A stretch of DNA of 64,000 bases, taken from contig VXBA01002618.1 in NCBI GenBank assembly GCA_013399895.1, positions 793,540-857,539 of the forward strand, in the 5' to 3' direction. The notes beneath the pieces were generated by a model that had not been told where the DNA came from, did no database searches, and saw nothing but the letters and a program-made list of their open reading frames with translations. Position numbers and translations under genes: made by a program. Within the stretch, counting starts at the first letter, position 1; each line of letters begins with the position of its first letter. Shown here one piece after another: positions 48,238 through 61,495 of the stretch. The stretch comes from Serilophus lunatus. Its lineage: Eukaryota > Chordata > Aves > Passeriformes > Eurylaimidae.

Positions 48238-51200
48238 AAATTTAAAAAAAAAAAAATCAAAAAACCCAAGCAAACCATTGCACTTTTTTGTGTAAAGTTG
48301 AAGTGAATAGATACTAAGGTGACACTTCAGTACTTGTCCCACTAAATTTGCACAGTGATAATGGGATTTGTCCAGGTATCTCCAGGTTGAGGCATAGCAA
48401 AAGATGTCACCTGCTGTGAGGACAGGGGGGATTTACAGGTTACATGAAAGGGAATTAAGGACAGTATCAGGGAGTATCGGTCCCCTGCCAGCAACTTCTA
48501 TCTGGCTTCATGTTGACATGAGGGCTCTGACAGCAGCATGCTCCCCAAATCTGGAAAACCAGAGCAGGTACTTCACCCTTGTGGATCAGCAGCCATGCCC
48601 TGTGTGCTCTGTTCAGGTTATACACCTCCTCCAAGGCTTGAAAATGACCCAAGGCAATTGACAATTGCCATGGTGAGTAGCTCACGTGGTATTCTCTAAG
48701 ACAGAAGTTCTCCTGGTACTGACTTTGAGAAAGCATATATGCTCTGCAATTCCTCACATCACACTGTGTGGAATAGTTGGCATCTTGCTCCCAAAGGAGT
48801 CATCTTTCCTGTCATATTTAAGTGACCTTGGAATGGGTTCCTAATTGGATCCATGCATGTACTCCTCCAGCATACTCTGACACTCCTCAAACCCATTTGC
48901 TCGCCTCGTGGATCACTAAAACCCTTTGCTACTGACAGTGTTACTCCCGAAAGGTTTCTTTGATGTCTGTTTGGATAGAACTCCTAAATTATTTTATAAA
49001 TAAACATCTGGATGAAATTAAAAATAAATCTTATAAAAATAAATCCTCTTTGCAGGCACAAAACTGCTTTTGAACAAAATTTTAGTTTTCTCCCCCACAA
49101 AACCAGAGGTGAAAAAACCTCCTTCCCTAGTCTCTGTTTTCCATTTAGTGTGCTCAGCTGCAAACTCAGAAGTATCAAGTTGGTCCTCTGCGCAGGCATG
49201 TTGAGAAGGCTTACAGCTGTGTGCCACAGCTTGACTGCTCCAAGCACTCAATCCAAGCCCTTTCCCCCACCTGATCCACAGTAATTAACCTGGGGTGCTT
49301 ATGTATGCTGGAGATGAGGTCTTGAGCCTTCCCTCCCATTTGCAGTGGCAGTAGTCATCTCCAGGTTTGTTGCAAACATTCATGGATTAGATCCATGCAA
49401 TCTCATACCCTCAGTGGAAAAGAATTTGCTTGAGTTTTGTACAGTTTCTATGGAGCTCTTCTGATAAAATGCCCAAGGCATATGGTCTTCATAAGCACCT
49501 TGAGATTCACGGAACAGACAGAGGGAAAGTGGAGAGTGATGGGAACACAAATTTCTTCGTGTCTGATGACCTCTTCTCACCTCTGAATGTGTCAAACCCA
49601 GGCTTAGGGGGAAAACAAGGAAGGATGCTCCGTTGCCAAAGGCTTTCTGCCTGCTTCCTAGCTCCACACACCTCTCCAACGCCACCAACCTTGAGGGACA
49701 AACAACCAGAAGTGCTGACTCTCTGTTTGCATGGTGTCAGTATGCTGAACTTCTGCAAAGACAGCTGTCCTGTTTACTTGCATTCTGCATCTCACATGTC
49801 CAGGCACATCTTTCTAACAAGTTTTGTTGTCCCTCATCTGTTATTTTATTTTGAAAGAAGAAGATTGAGAATTATCCATTTGCCAGTTTTTCTACAGACC
49901 GTAAGCATTCCTTGGGTCTTCCTCTGGGACCCATTATTCCAGAACACTGTAGCTCTTTCATCCTGTTTCTGCAAATCCTTTTGAGAGAGTGTCTGAGTTA
50001 ACAGTGTTGCCAATATCAAGTTTTCAGGAATAATGAGCCAGGCTTCCAAAGTCATGAGATTAGCTTTAAAATAGAGAGTGGCTTAGGTTTTTATGAAAAC
50101 AAGCATTAAAATTTGGCATTCATTTTATTTACTTTTTGTTTCTCAATTTTTGGCATATGCTCAAGTCACACTTTCAAGCTTTTCCCCCGTAACTGTTAAA
50201 AACAGAAGCTGGCACTGTCAGGAGCTGATTCCCAAGACTCAGGGAGCTGGGACTTATGAAACTGGAATGCAGGGATAATCATTGCAAGACCTGGGACCAC
50301 CGAGTTAAGTATGATAAAAACTGACTCTGGCTTCCATTTGTATTTAAACCTCTTTAATCTGTGAGTTCAATCCACCTCTGAATATTACCAAACCTATCTT
50401 AACAGGCCTAACCCTCTTTATTTAGAGTCTTCTAGTCATATGCACTTTTACAAACTTTATTTCTCTTTCCAAAGTCCACAGGCAAGTATTTGTCTTCCTC
50501 TGCTCTTCACAATGGTATTTTGGGTAAATGACAGATCCAGACTATTGGACTACTCAATTTGTCAAGATAATTAGGTGCCTTCTAATTGCAAGTGTCTGTA
50601 TGCAAGATGGATCTCTAAGGTCTCGTTGTAGTTGGTGGAGAGGAGGATTCAAGTCAGTGGCCCACATATAGACAACTGAGGTGCTCTGAGTAGCCACACC
50701 ATAGCTAACGAGAAGGCAACACTTTTCCATCCCTACTTGCCCATGGCAAGATCCCTACTTGCCCAAGTGTTCTGATACTGTGTCATTCCTCAACTATATT
50801 TGGGTATCTCAGCAGGCACTTTCCACCAATGCGTGGTCATGAGCTGGTGAGTTCAGCAGAATCTGGAGAACTGCTTAGCTGACCAGATGTAGCCATTTTC
50901 TTTACACGTCTTCAGTCTGAATCAAATCTTGCTGTTCGTGGTCGGTCCTTTAAATTGTATTCCCGAGATGAGTAGAGCTGAATTAACAAAGCTGTTTGTA
51001 GATGAACTGCTCTCAGTAGTAAGTGCTGTCTTAGTAGGGTCATGTGAATAGGAGTGCTGCGCCAAGAGCCCCTATTTATAATGGTTCATCACCACTTCTG
51101 TGAACAAGGATCCTCAGCCTACAGTGTTAACTCTTCCAGTTGTAAAATGACTGTTTAAATTTAAAAAAAATTTTTGCCCATCCAGATCTGTATCTGTAAT

Positions 51201-51594
51201 GCTTATGATCCTTTCTTATGTCTACTTCTGCTTTCTTTGTCACACCTTTACGATGGCATTTCCGGTGACCTGCATTTTGAGCAAGAACTAGCTCTTTTCA
51301 GTGATTTTGCAACACTTCTCAACAGTTATTAGGAATCAATTTTTGCAAGAAGCTTTGTACAAGAAACCTTACAAATCATTCTGCTGCTCAAGATCAGCAC
51401 TTTTACTATGCTGACACATACACTCAGCTAAACTTTTTCCCCATGCACTCCATTGCTATGGGGCATGGCTTTGCTGAAAGGCAGCTGTTATTGCTGCAAC
51501 TGTTGCATTGCTAACAAGTTCTACAGTAGCAGGGTAAGTTTCCTGGCTCACCAAATCCAACCCCTGCCTTCCTCCTGCTATGAGGAGCAGCCAT
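48238..51594. other. Unassigned non-coding stretch
   Basis: Contains an A13 run (48244-48256) and a 15-bp direct repeat ATCCCTACTTGCCCA at 50729-50743 and 50751-50765 (22 bp period). A 184-codon + frame at 49430-49984 is the longest outside the GC-rich elements. It has no recognisable domain, and other-frame ORFs overlap it on both strands. Confidence 0.45.
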
Positions 51595-52960
51595 ATTGTA
51601 TAAACTCTTCCAGAGGTTGGACTAATTCTGCCCTGAGAGCAGTTGTGTTTTTGAACTCAGTTCTTCTCCTGCAAGGCTGTTCCAAAACTTTATGCCTCTG
51701 AGGAGAAACTTGATTTCCAGCTCTGTGGTTAGTCTATTCCCATTTGTTCTCATGCCAGTGTTCTCCTTTAAAATCACTAGATTTTTCTGCCCCCATCCCA
51801 TGTTTACCTCAAATGAATCTATAGTGAGCTTTTGTACTGCTGAATTTTGTCAGCCTGAATAAGGTTACATTTTTGATCTCATCTCATAAAAAAGGCTCTT
51901 CATTTTCTTGTGCTTCCCAGCAGCTGTCCTCTACACCTTCACGTATTTGACTTCATTTTCTTGAACATGGTTGGCCAGAAGCCTACACTGTTTCCTAAAT
52001 AGTAATAATACCTCTCTCCTTCTACTGGAGTAGCAGTAGCACCCTAGCCTTACTTCTCTTGTTCAATGCCATCAAAGCCTATTCTAGTTGATTAGTATGC
52101 CCATGTTTTTCTCTTAGTATAGGACTTTCAGCTGAATCAGAGAAAATCTGTAGATGTTTGCAAAGATCCTTCTTTACTTGGAGTGTAGGACCTCCAATTC
52201 TGTATATTCACATTTCTGCCTCTCTTGCTCCTGTTCTCATGGTGATTTTGACTTTCCTGAATGATATTCATCTCCTCCTATTGATCAATATTGGTTCTCT
52301 GGGACTGTGGCACCAGGATATTTCACCAACACTTTCCTTCATTTTTATTGAAGTTATTAATGAAATATTCAGTAAGAACAGTTCAAAGGCTCCTCCGTGA
52401 GGAACCCTTCTAATGACCTTGCTCCCTGCAGATGTTGCATCGTACAGGACTGCTATCTGCCACCTCCTCTTTAATCAGCTGTGTCCCTACTTTACTCTTT
52501 TTTTGTCTAATTCCCATTTTTCCTAGTTCAAATAATGAATTCTCTTGTGGCATCATGCCAAATAGACGTACTGCAGATGCCTGCGTAGAAAGCAGTTGCA
52601 CCAGAGAACAAGTTCGTCTGGCATGACTCTTACAAGTCTTAATGTTTTTTAATCCATTTGCCATCTATGTCCCTTTTAAAAACTATTCTTTCCATGCTTT
52701 TTTTTTTCTTGCCTGATATACTATTGCTATGAAGCAAGCAAATTGCAGTTTACTTTACTAGCTTACTTTTCTCTCTTTAATGTGGACACAGTATTTGCTC
52801 TTACTCCCAGCTTGACTAATTTGCAAGTCTCTGTTGCTCTGCCCCTGCAGTTTCATATGCTGGCTCTTCCATCCTTTAGATGCAGAGAACACACCATAGG
52901 TACCTACTAGGTTTTTAAAGGTTTTTTCTAGATCAGGTATGATCACATTCAGTGTTACCC
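51595..52960 (-). mobile_element. Ancient CR1-like LINE relic, about 1.35 kb
   Basis: In order along the + strand are diverged copies of complement-CR1 landmarks. First come CCCATTTGTTCTCATGCCAG and CCTTTAAAATCAC. Then GAAGTTATTAATGAAATATT with CCGTGAGGAACCCTTC and TAATGACC, the complement of the segment after the RT active site. Then CCTAGTTCAAATAATG with TTGTGGCATCATGCC, then GTTCGTCTGGCATGAC, then TCTCTTTAATGTGGACACAG with TATTTGCTC and GCAGTTTCATATGCTGG. Their order and spacing match an old sauropsid CR1 in minus orientation, 3' end on the left. No frame is intact. Similarity may extend weakly to about 53420. Confidence 0.72.
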
Positions 52961-54548
52961 TTTTTCCCCCCTATATTCAACATTATCCTTTTTTAAACTA
53001 CAGCAAATTGTTAATTTCATTATGAACCTTTAATATTACTCGAACACAGATTCATTTATTTCAATTGCCTTTTCATTACAAGAACTTGACTTTTTTTTTT
53101 TTTTTAGCAACCTCTACAAGGTCAATATGAACTTCTTTTGCTTGTAATTTCCCCTTTATTCTTTCTAAATGTAGATGCTTTCTCTGCTCCAGTGCGTCAT
53201 CTTCCACATTTTATGTAAAGACATTTCAGGCTTCATTGATGTTCAAGTCCTTGAGCTAATTTAGTTTGATCCCTTTGAAATTAATTTCCACTACTGAAAT
53301 TGCAAATTTTCTGTTAGCTTTGTTGGTTTTTTTTCTTTCACATGTGGTCCAGACAAGACCTATTTGGTTTTACTCTGTCCAAGGATGCATTTATGGACTA
53401 TGATTGTTGTGACCGTTTAGAGAGAAAAAGGCTGAAATAGCATTGCCTTTTGTTGATTCAATCATTATGTCATTAAAAAGCCCCTGCTGCCTCTCACTGC
53501 CAGAATACCTAGATGCCATTATTGCTGATAGCATTTACTTTTCCATCTATACGCCAAACATGAAAATTTCACATAATGCAAACTATCCTGGTAGTATTTA
53601 TCTCTCTAATAGTTTCCAAAAATCTTTGTATGTAACGTTACTGTTGCCAGACAATTGGAAACTAATTAAACTTACCAGTGGGAAATGTTTTTTGTGTTCT
53701 GGTGAAAATGTGGATAGCTGCTTAGGCCATTTGATGGATTTCTCAGCCACTTGAAATGAATAATGAGAAAAAAACCATATGAGTATTGCAGTCTGTATTG
53801 TCAAGATAGAGGCTGGAGGGGAGAAAGTCAAGAGGTCTGTGCTTGGTGGTGAGTGGATGATAAATTAAAGGACCCTTTGTGGGTAGGCTAGACTTGTAAG
53901 CACTACGGATGATGTTCCTTAATGCTTTGATGAGGTAAAACTACTGCTTTTTCTGCTCTTTAGCATTATAGGTGTGCTGCACTGCTCTGATGAGGTTTCT
54001 GAGACAGACCTGCAGTACTGAGTCATGCTGCACATAAAACACTCCATTATTCAACTAATTTAAGATATGAAAGGTTTCAAGCAGTCTGAGGCATATGGAA
54101 CCAAAACACAGATTTAGATCAACTCACTCTACTGAGTGTGAGCCTGCCTTCACTTGGAGTACATGGCCAGAGTCTCACTGTAATCATGTAATAGAAAATT
54201 ACATAATTAGGAAATTAATCCCCCTAACTGAAAGGTGCTCTCAATAAACTGCCACAGACCCGTCCCATTACCATCATGTCTTGGGAAATTTCCCCCTTAA
54301 GACTTTGCTGGCTGAAGCAACAGCGATCCATGTGTTGTATCACTCTGTCAGCAGAGAAGTCCCAAGAGCAATTTTCCCAATGTCTGTGCCTGGGCGAAAG
54401 CTTCCAGGCTCAGTGCTGTGCCTCCCACCCTGTCCTTGCATCATTGCCATCTGCCCCCACGGTCCTCCTGTCTCACTGCTCCTCACTTAGTCTGCCCAGG
54501 AGCTTCTGGGTGGAGACAGAGACAAGAAGCAAAGAAACCTGACAAGGA
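52961..54548. other. Unassigned stretch, possibly further ancient LINE to about 53420
   Basis: AT-rich, with a T15 run at 53091-53105. Words such as CAACCTCTACAAGGTC and TTCTTTCTAAATGTAGATG may continue the older CR1 relic, but I could not anchor them. The rest has no gene or repeat. An open frame of 103 codons (53443-53754, +) is unrecognised. Confidence 0.4.
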
Positions 54549-54653
54549 CAGGGCAACCTGATCTTTTGGGTGGCATTCCTGCCCATGGAGGGGAGGTTGG
54601 AACTGAATGATTTCTAAGGTTTCTTTCAACCCAAACCATACTATGGTTCTATG
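54549..54653 (+). mobile_element. CR1 LINE 3' end fragment
   Basis: The sense-strand CR1 tail is recognisable: GGGCAACCTGATC, CTGCCCATGGAGGGGAGG, TTGGAACTGAATGATTTC, CAACCCAAACCATACTATGG and the octamer end TTCTATGA. It is about 100 bp long, so strongly 5'-truncated, and carries small gaps against the consensus. Confidence 0.92.
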
Positions 54654-57260
54654 AAAATAGGTGTCATGTGTGATGGCACCTGCAGCATCCATAGTACTTT
54701 GACCACCAGCATATGGGCTTGGACACACCATGTCCCCTGTCTCACATGAGGCATTGCTTCCACCTCTCTCATTGCCACTGTTCCTTCTCAGTGCCTGCTG
54801 AGGCCCTGTTGCTCAGTTTCCAAGTCTTCTGTACCTCCCTAACCTGCTACTCCCATTTCATGGGTATGATGGAGTTGTTTCTTTACCACTGAAACATACT
54901 TACTGCGCAGTACAGGAGCTGGACAGCACAGAGCAGAGCCCTCAGCCACAAAAAGGGTCAGATCTTCCACTCAAAAATGGGTTCTTTTGTGGTACTGTAA
55001 TATACACATATATAAAAAAAAGAATAAATGAGTCTTGGTGTAATGAGTGTATGAAGCACTAAAACAGCAAAAACACAATACAAGCTTTTGATTTGCATCA
55101 ATAGGAAACACAGAAAATGCAGCATGCAGTAGGCAGGTCATAACTCATTCTGGAGTAAATAACACAGATATTGTTCTGACCTCGTGTATAGCTTTGCTGC
55201 TTCAGTAAAAAATCTTACTGCCGCTGACCATTTATTTCAAATGAGAATATGATGTGTAGAAGGGAAGGACTAGAGGATAAATTCATAACATAGTCTTCTG
55301 AATTCTTAATGTTTGGGTAACATTATGTTTAAAGACCTGAAATAAAATTGTTACCACCACTCTGTAGCAGATGTGAGAATTATTTTTTTCTCAAGTATTT
55401 GGTCATAGGCATGGGTCCTCTTGTGTTGGGGGTTGTATGAAGAATGAGTGTGTGCCCATTCTCAGAGGGCCAGTGCATGTGCCAAGACCCAGTGGGGGAC
55501 AAAGACATGCGGGGAAGTGCAGAAAAATTGACAGTTCTGCTCATGTGAATAGCAGTGGCTACAACAACACTAAAACATTCTGTAAGTCAGAGAAACTCAT
55601 TTTGGTGTTCTCTCCCAAATGAATTTTATGTTTTGAGACAAAGTGGTCTTATGACAATCCTGTGCCTGACAAAGAGATTTGTGATAACATAAAGATCATG
55701 CCATACTTAACTCAGAGCACTCAGATCCTGGCACTCTTTCACTGCTTTGCCATTGAAGCTCAATAACGGCCCAGTCTAGTGCCCGCCCTGCTTTGGGAAA
55801 CAGAGGTGTCACCAAGGACCACAGCCCTTGCAGGTAATCAGCCCTTTCACAATGCAGATCACTTTTAAGGGAAAACAATACAATTTTTAAGTGAGCACTT
55901 TTTGTGAAAGCTTCTGTTTGAGCTGAAAACCTGAATTTTCTTTGGAAAAAAACATTGTATTAAAAAATGGGTGACATCATAAACTCTTAGTCATCATAAA
56001 CTTCCTGAGCAAACAAGGTATACTGACTTGGTCCATCACTGAAAAATTCTGCCTTTTGTTTATTAATTCAGAAATGGTAGTCATTATTTGATCAGTTGGA
56101 AATCAGCCTTTTCCCAGTTCAGCTACACTGGCTTCCTGTGGTGGAGTACACTTTAAGATGGATTTGTGGTTTGTGCAGGCGCCTGTAACAGCGGATACTC
56201 CATTCATAAAGAAACAGATTCTTCCCCATAGCCCTGCTAAGGGGCTTATGTAGCATCCAGCATCATAAAGTGCCCAAGCACCATAAACTTGGTGTCTCTC
56301 CCCATTTTCATCCTCTTGCTTAGAGAAGTGCCTAAGAGGAGCTTCAGCCTGGGGATGCAGCAGGCAGGAGAAGGTCACATGAGATGGCAGTAGGTGACAA
56401 GAGGGGCTCACACATGGTCCAAGGTAGTTGTGTTGCGTATTCAAGAAGTTAAATCCCCCTGAATCTGTTGAGATCTAGGGATCTGTGGATGGGGTCTCTG
56501 CCCACAATTACTATTTTTAGCTCTTTTTGCACATGGAAAACAGTACCTTAAGACGTCTCAAGCACCACTGGTGAGGGGCCAAGGGGGCATAAAGGGAGCA
56601 GAATTCAGAGGAATGCAGTGGAGTGTTAAAAATTCAGGGTGCCAGGGAAATGGGGAAATAACAGCCATTGAGTGGAAAGTGACAAGAAAATGACCCCACT
56701 GAGGCTCAGAAAGTCTGTGGGCCTACACAGTGCCTGGTTTTTAACCTAAACCCTTGCTCCTGGTGCCACATTGCACAGCAGTGTAAGCTCCTTAGGTGTA
56801 AGCTCTTCGGTGGAGCAAGGGCTGGCACTGTGGTGTTCAGTGCCTCCCCAGGGAGCCTGGTCCCAGGCACCACGGTTGGGATAGGGTGCCAGCAGCATGG
56901 CTGCGCCAGACCTGCATGCAGCCACAGGCAGTTTTAGGGTTTGTTTCATAAAAACATCATTTTGTTGATGTTAGTGTGCTGTGTTCCATGAGGACATGAA
57001 GGCAGACGAAGTGTGGGATGTGCTGCTCCCCCAGGAGAAGCATGTGCTTGTGCCAGCAGAGACCCATGCTCAAAACCCAGCGCTAAGCCTCTGTCATCCT
57101 TGCACACTTATGCACCACTTGCTGCTGCCAACAAGAAAAATTCAAGTACGTCCTGCAAATGAGAATACTATACTTGTTAAATCCCACAGAGGAAAGCAGC
57201 AACACTGTGTCGTAAGTAACAGCACAACAACAAATAGCATATTATAATGTCTAGCCTTAC
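54654..57260. other. Unassigned non-coding stretch
   Basis: No gene or named repeat is recognised. A TATA/A-rich patch lies near 54995-55013. Text at 55190-55260 (TCTTACTGCCGCTGACCATT) resembles conserved non-coding sequence, unproven. Confidence 0.45.
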
Positions 57261-57276
57261 TTTTTTTTTTTTTTTT
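57261..57276 (+). repeat. Poly-T run (T16)
   Basis: An uninterrupted run of sixteen T, next to the candidate regulatory segment that follows. Confidence 0.95.
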
Positions 57277-57279
57277 CCC

Positions 57280-57560
57280 ATGGATATTTTGTTATCACCT
57301 CCAGTCGAACTTGTCCCCCATTTCCAAGCTGGGAGATCTGGCTAATCAGTGATGTTTGCAAAGCTTTCTTAGCCCTCAACAAACGCTATTTCTTTCCTGT
57401 GTTTGTCAGTGTGGCGGAGCAATTATTGCCGAGATCTGAGACGCGATTACGCATTTGTGGAGGAGGAGGGGGGTGGAAAGTTGAGGACATAATGTAATAA
57501 TGAAATCCATTGTCACAAATAAATCTGTAGGAGGATTTAGATGTTTTTCCCTTTTTTTCT
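57280..57560. promoter_or_regulatory. Candidate conserved non-coding element with CpG-containing core
   Basis: About 280 bp of non-repetitive sequence stands out. It contains GTGGCGGAGCAATTATTGCC, GAGATCTGAGACGCGATTAC and GCATTTGTGG, then AATAATGAAATCCATTG and TCACAAATAAATCTG. Several CpGs (GGCGG, CCGAG, GACGCGA, TACGC) are packed in a CpG-poor neighbourhood alongside ATTA-type words, a combination common in conserved developmental enhancers. No open frame or transposon match was found. Function and target are unknown. Confidence 0.3.
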
Positions 57561-60500
57561 GATTCGGTTGATCCTCACGTGTCTGGCAGTGCCAAGAGGG
57601 CTGTTGACCCTGCGGGAAGGTAACTTAAGGGTAGTGAACAGACCACTCTCCAGGTGTGGTGAGTGGGATGATTTTACCTGTTTTCAGTACAAAGAAATAA
57701 AAATAAAAATGAATTATATTTAGTGCCAGAGTGCATGAAATGCTTTCAATGATAAACCGTGCCTGCCATCCTCCCATCCCTGCCCTTCCTGCACCAGCAG
57801 TAGGAGAATGTTTATGAAGCAGTTTCAAATAACAAAAATTGTAGAGCAAGAGGAGGAGAGTATTAGGCCCTCCATCCTCATACAGAGCCCAAGGTGATCC
57901 ACAGTGCCTTGGGCTAAAAGTGTTGATGTGCAGCCTCTGTAATACTCACTCCAGCTGGAGCAGCAGGCACTTTCCTAATGCAGCATCAGATTTCCTTCTC
58001 TTTAAAGAAAATGAACTCATTTCTGTGCTGAATCTCATCACTTCTGCTCTTATTATTTCCAGATTGCTTTAATTTTAGGTACTTCTCCTATTCTGTCCTT
58101 ACTTCCCCAATGTGTCATACTTCTTCATGTTTACTCTGCTTTATCATTTTAGCCTGGTTTCCTAAGGAAATGATGCACAAACCAGCATGCTGTTGGTGGC
58201 TCTGTCTATGTCCTATTCATTCCCCAACACCAGAAAACCAGTCCAGAATATTAGTCTACTCTAACTCTATCTGATGGAAGTGGAAATATTTCCAAGACAT
58301 TTCAGCAAATAGGGTCATTGAGCTGCCAGAGGAGAGTGTGTTACACTTTGCTGTCTCTCCCCGCTTCCCTGTCAAAGTGCTGCTCAGCTGCTCCTGCCAA
58401 AGGAGAAAGAAGGGAGAAGACCTTGTTCCTGGACCTGAATCTATCCCTTTCTCCAGCCAGCATCAGCCACATAAAACCTATGGCAAGGACCATCTTAGGT
58501 GCATCCCAGTTGCTTGGAGACAGCTCGAGTGGGCTGGGCGCGTCAGCATTCCCATCCCACCAGCCTTGGAGCTGCCATCAGAAACCAAAAGGCTTGTGTC
58601 CAAGGTAAGGAAGGGAAAAGGGAAGGGGAATAGGAATGGGAAGGGATGCTTGCAGGGCCAGAGCATGGCAGCCACTGTTTTCCTAGGGGTGACCAGTGGG
58701 TGGAGGAACAAAAAGGAAGAAACGAGGCTTCCAGATGAGTTCATCCCCTCTCAAATTGCGCTCATTGAAACACATCTGTGTTTCCAGGGCTGTGTGCAGC
58801 AAAAATCGCCTTAGTCAGCTCTTGTTTTCAGTTTTATGTGTTGGCCACTTGTGTAGTTCTTTTTTTCCCCTCTCTAAATCAGATCCTCTGGTGTACAAGG
58901 GCTCAGTTCAGCCAGCGCTTTATCCAAAAAGCTGCTCTCAACACTTCCTAATCTCATAAACAAGAAAGAAATTATTTAATGCTGCAGAACAAAATCAGTT
59001 TTGTTTAACTACAGCAGTGGCATTCTCAAAGAGACACCTCATGTGCATGGGTCTGAAGGACCTATAGAGAAGCTGCAGGCTTCTGGCAGCAGAATGGTGG
59101 TTTTCTAACACAAGTAAATAGTATTTTATTTTGAAATGGCACAGCAGAAATTACTATATTTTTGTAGTACCACAGGATACCCAGCTAGCATTTTGCAGGT
59201 AAATGATTAAATCACCAAAGTGTTATTGAAGGGTTTGATTGCCTTCCACCTCCAGTCATCAGCATCTGCAACATTTATGTTTTCAGTTGGTTTGAAGACT
59301 AGTTTATCCCTGTGGTCCAGCAGCCCAGGATGATGATGCTCACAGGTCATTGCAGGCCTGGCTGTAGAAATCTGCATCTTGCCAGCCTGGAGATGCCTGA
59401 GCTGATGGACACCTCATTGTCTACATGCCACAGATACAGGTTTCATGGCAAGACTCATCATACCAGATTCTGATCTTAAGGGCATGACGATAAGAACGAA
59501 GTGCAAATATAAGGATCTCAAGTTTTGCTTACCAAATTCTGTGATTTCTGACTTGTCAAATAAAGCTTCAAAACATCCTGCACTGTAAAATCTCAAAGTC
59601 CCAAGAACAAATGCAGAAAAGATATTTTCCACATTAATTTAATGTATTTTTATCTCCAGGGCTTTCAGCTGACCATACACATTTTTGAAATATCTCACTT
59701 GCAATGAGAATGCAGATGGTTTTCCAGAGATTGCCAATGCAATCTCTCACAATTAAGAGCACCATCTCAGCGCTGGCTTTGCTGAACTGAAACTGTTGAC
59801 TTCCGTCAGAGTGGTCCCCAAAGATTTCTAGGTACCAAATTCCTACAGCAATCAATTGTACCTGTGATTTCTCTATGTCAGGAAAGTTCATTGCCCTTGG
59901 TTGTAGCTCTCAGGGCAAGCTGGTGTCCTGGATATCCTGTTTATGGTAGCAACCAGGGAAAGAAGAGATCCTTCAGCAGGGCAGCAGCTGCAGAGCACAA
60001 AGCAGGAGCATTGCCCTGCAGACGTTCATTAACATTCAAAAAGCAAATATTGACTCAGTCGTGTTTGTGAGATTTTCTTTTTACCTTCTCCAAACATCTC
60101 AGCTGTACAGCAGAGCATGTGTGAATACTTGAGGAAAATTATCTTTAGCCACAACTAGCCTCTAGATAAGATGTATGCTGATGTTACTCAATATTGGAAA
60201 GCTTGCATCGCCATCCAGTAAAGGAACTGAAGCAAAACAGGGTGCATGGGCAGAAATAGCTGCTCAGAGTAAACAGGCATCTGGACTCCCCACCCTGCCA
60301 CTGGATTGCCTGGAAAGGAGGACTATCCTTTCAGGTGAAGTTATCTGTGATGAGAAACAGCCTTGGTCCGCACACACTAAACACCATGTTGGTTGCACCT
60401 GCAGGACAGAACATATGGTGGCCATTGAGCAATCTGCAGAACATTACTTCATGTTAAAAAAAAAAGAATCGAAAATTTTACAGTATCACCTGTGTTTGAG

Positions 60501-60856
60501 AATCCCATGCTGTACCCAGTCACTGGGAGTGAATGCAACAAATACGAAACAGTGATAAATGATCTATCCCTATCACCAATGTTTTTGCAGCACCTGGCAA
60601 CTTTCTATTTTACTACCAGTCTATTCTCTAAATCTAAAAATAAAAATTAATCTAATTAAGAATTCTAGATTTTAAAAATTCATACTCTGGGAGTCTGATC
60701 TCTATACTCAACTCATTTAAAAATGCATATTAAAAATATGCCACATTGGCACACTGCTGGAGAGACCTACCCCCAAAGGAAAAGCCTTTCAGCATTCAAG
60801 AACTTTCAGCATTCCATGAGATCTCTCCAGTCATGCTGTAAAATAAATTCATAAAA
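57561..60856. other. Unassigned non-coding stretch
   Basis: No recognised gene. A purine-rich GGGAA-type patch lies at 58605-58650 and inflates overlapping open frames (58318-58814). Two minus-strand frames at 59414-59891 adjoin in different registers but show no known protein. Confidence 0.45.
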
Positions 60857-61060
60857 AGAGGGGCTGGAATAGACCTTGAGAGTTTGGCTTCACTGGCTTG
60901 CCCATTGGTGAGATTGTCTCCCAAGCCATCCTTGATAGATGTTTGTCCAACCTGTCTGCAAAGCCTCTAATATTGGCAAATCCCAGGCTTATCTTCACCA
61001 TTAAGAAATACCTAAACTGAAGCTTCTGTGTAACTTCATCTGGCTACTCTGTGTCTTGTA
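60857..61060 (-). mobile_element. Old CR1 3' end fragment (crocodile/turtle type)
   Basis: The text runs GGGGCTGGAATAGACCTTGA, then AGCCATCCTTGATAGATG, TTTGTCCAACCTGTCTGC, AAAGCCTCTAATATTGG and TTAAGAAATACC. This follows the complement of the old CR1 3' region (GGACTGGAAGGGACCTCGAG ... CATCCCTGACAGGTGTTTG ... AACCTGCTCTTAAAAATC). It is diverged and short. The right limit is uncertain. Confidence 0.68.
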
Positions 61061-61495
61061 TTCTGCAGACATGGTAAAGGCTTTGGTACATCCACCACTG
61101 CAGTGTGAGGCTGTGGTCCCACCAAATTACTCTTCTATAGAATGAATAAACTTAGCAGTAGCATTTTGGGGGTGATCTTGAAAGACCCTCTCATGTAGAG
61201 ACATAAAAGATAAGGAAGCCTATTTCCAACAAGCTCATTTAGGAGTAAAAACAAAAATCATCTGTAGAGGAGGGAAAAGCCCAGTTTTAACCACTCAGAA
61301 GAAATTGCTTGTTAACTGCTTGTGTATATTCTGCACAAATGGGAACAAATACAATGGGAGCTTTAAAAAGAAAAAAAAATTACTTGTATGTTACCTTGTT
61401 ACTTTTCATAGAGGAGTTGTGAAGCTAAAAGAATCAAATCCAATAGGAATATTCCACCAGGGGACTGAAAAATAGAACAATACAGAAACCAAGTA
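61061..61495. other. Unassigned spacer between two CR1 pieces
   Basis: AT-rich with an A-rich patch near 61368. Nothing recognised. Confidence 0.5.

Noticed and set aside
49430..49984. 184-codon + frame, the longest outside GC-rich repeats
   Set aside because: There is no recognisable domain, no exon-like splice boundaries, and other-frame ORFs overlap it on both strands. It is within what chance gives in 64 kb.
58318..58814. 158- and 96-codon + frames near 58.5 kb
   Set aside because: The purine-rich GGGAA patch lengthens frames on both strands, and no family resemblance was found.
59414..59891. Two adjoining minus-strand frames as a possible pseudogene
   Set aside because: They are in different registers and neither resembles a known protein, so a pseudogene call has no parent to support it.
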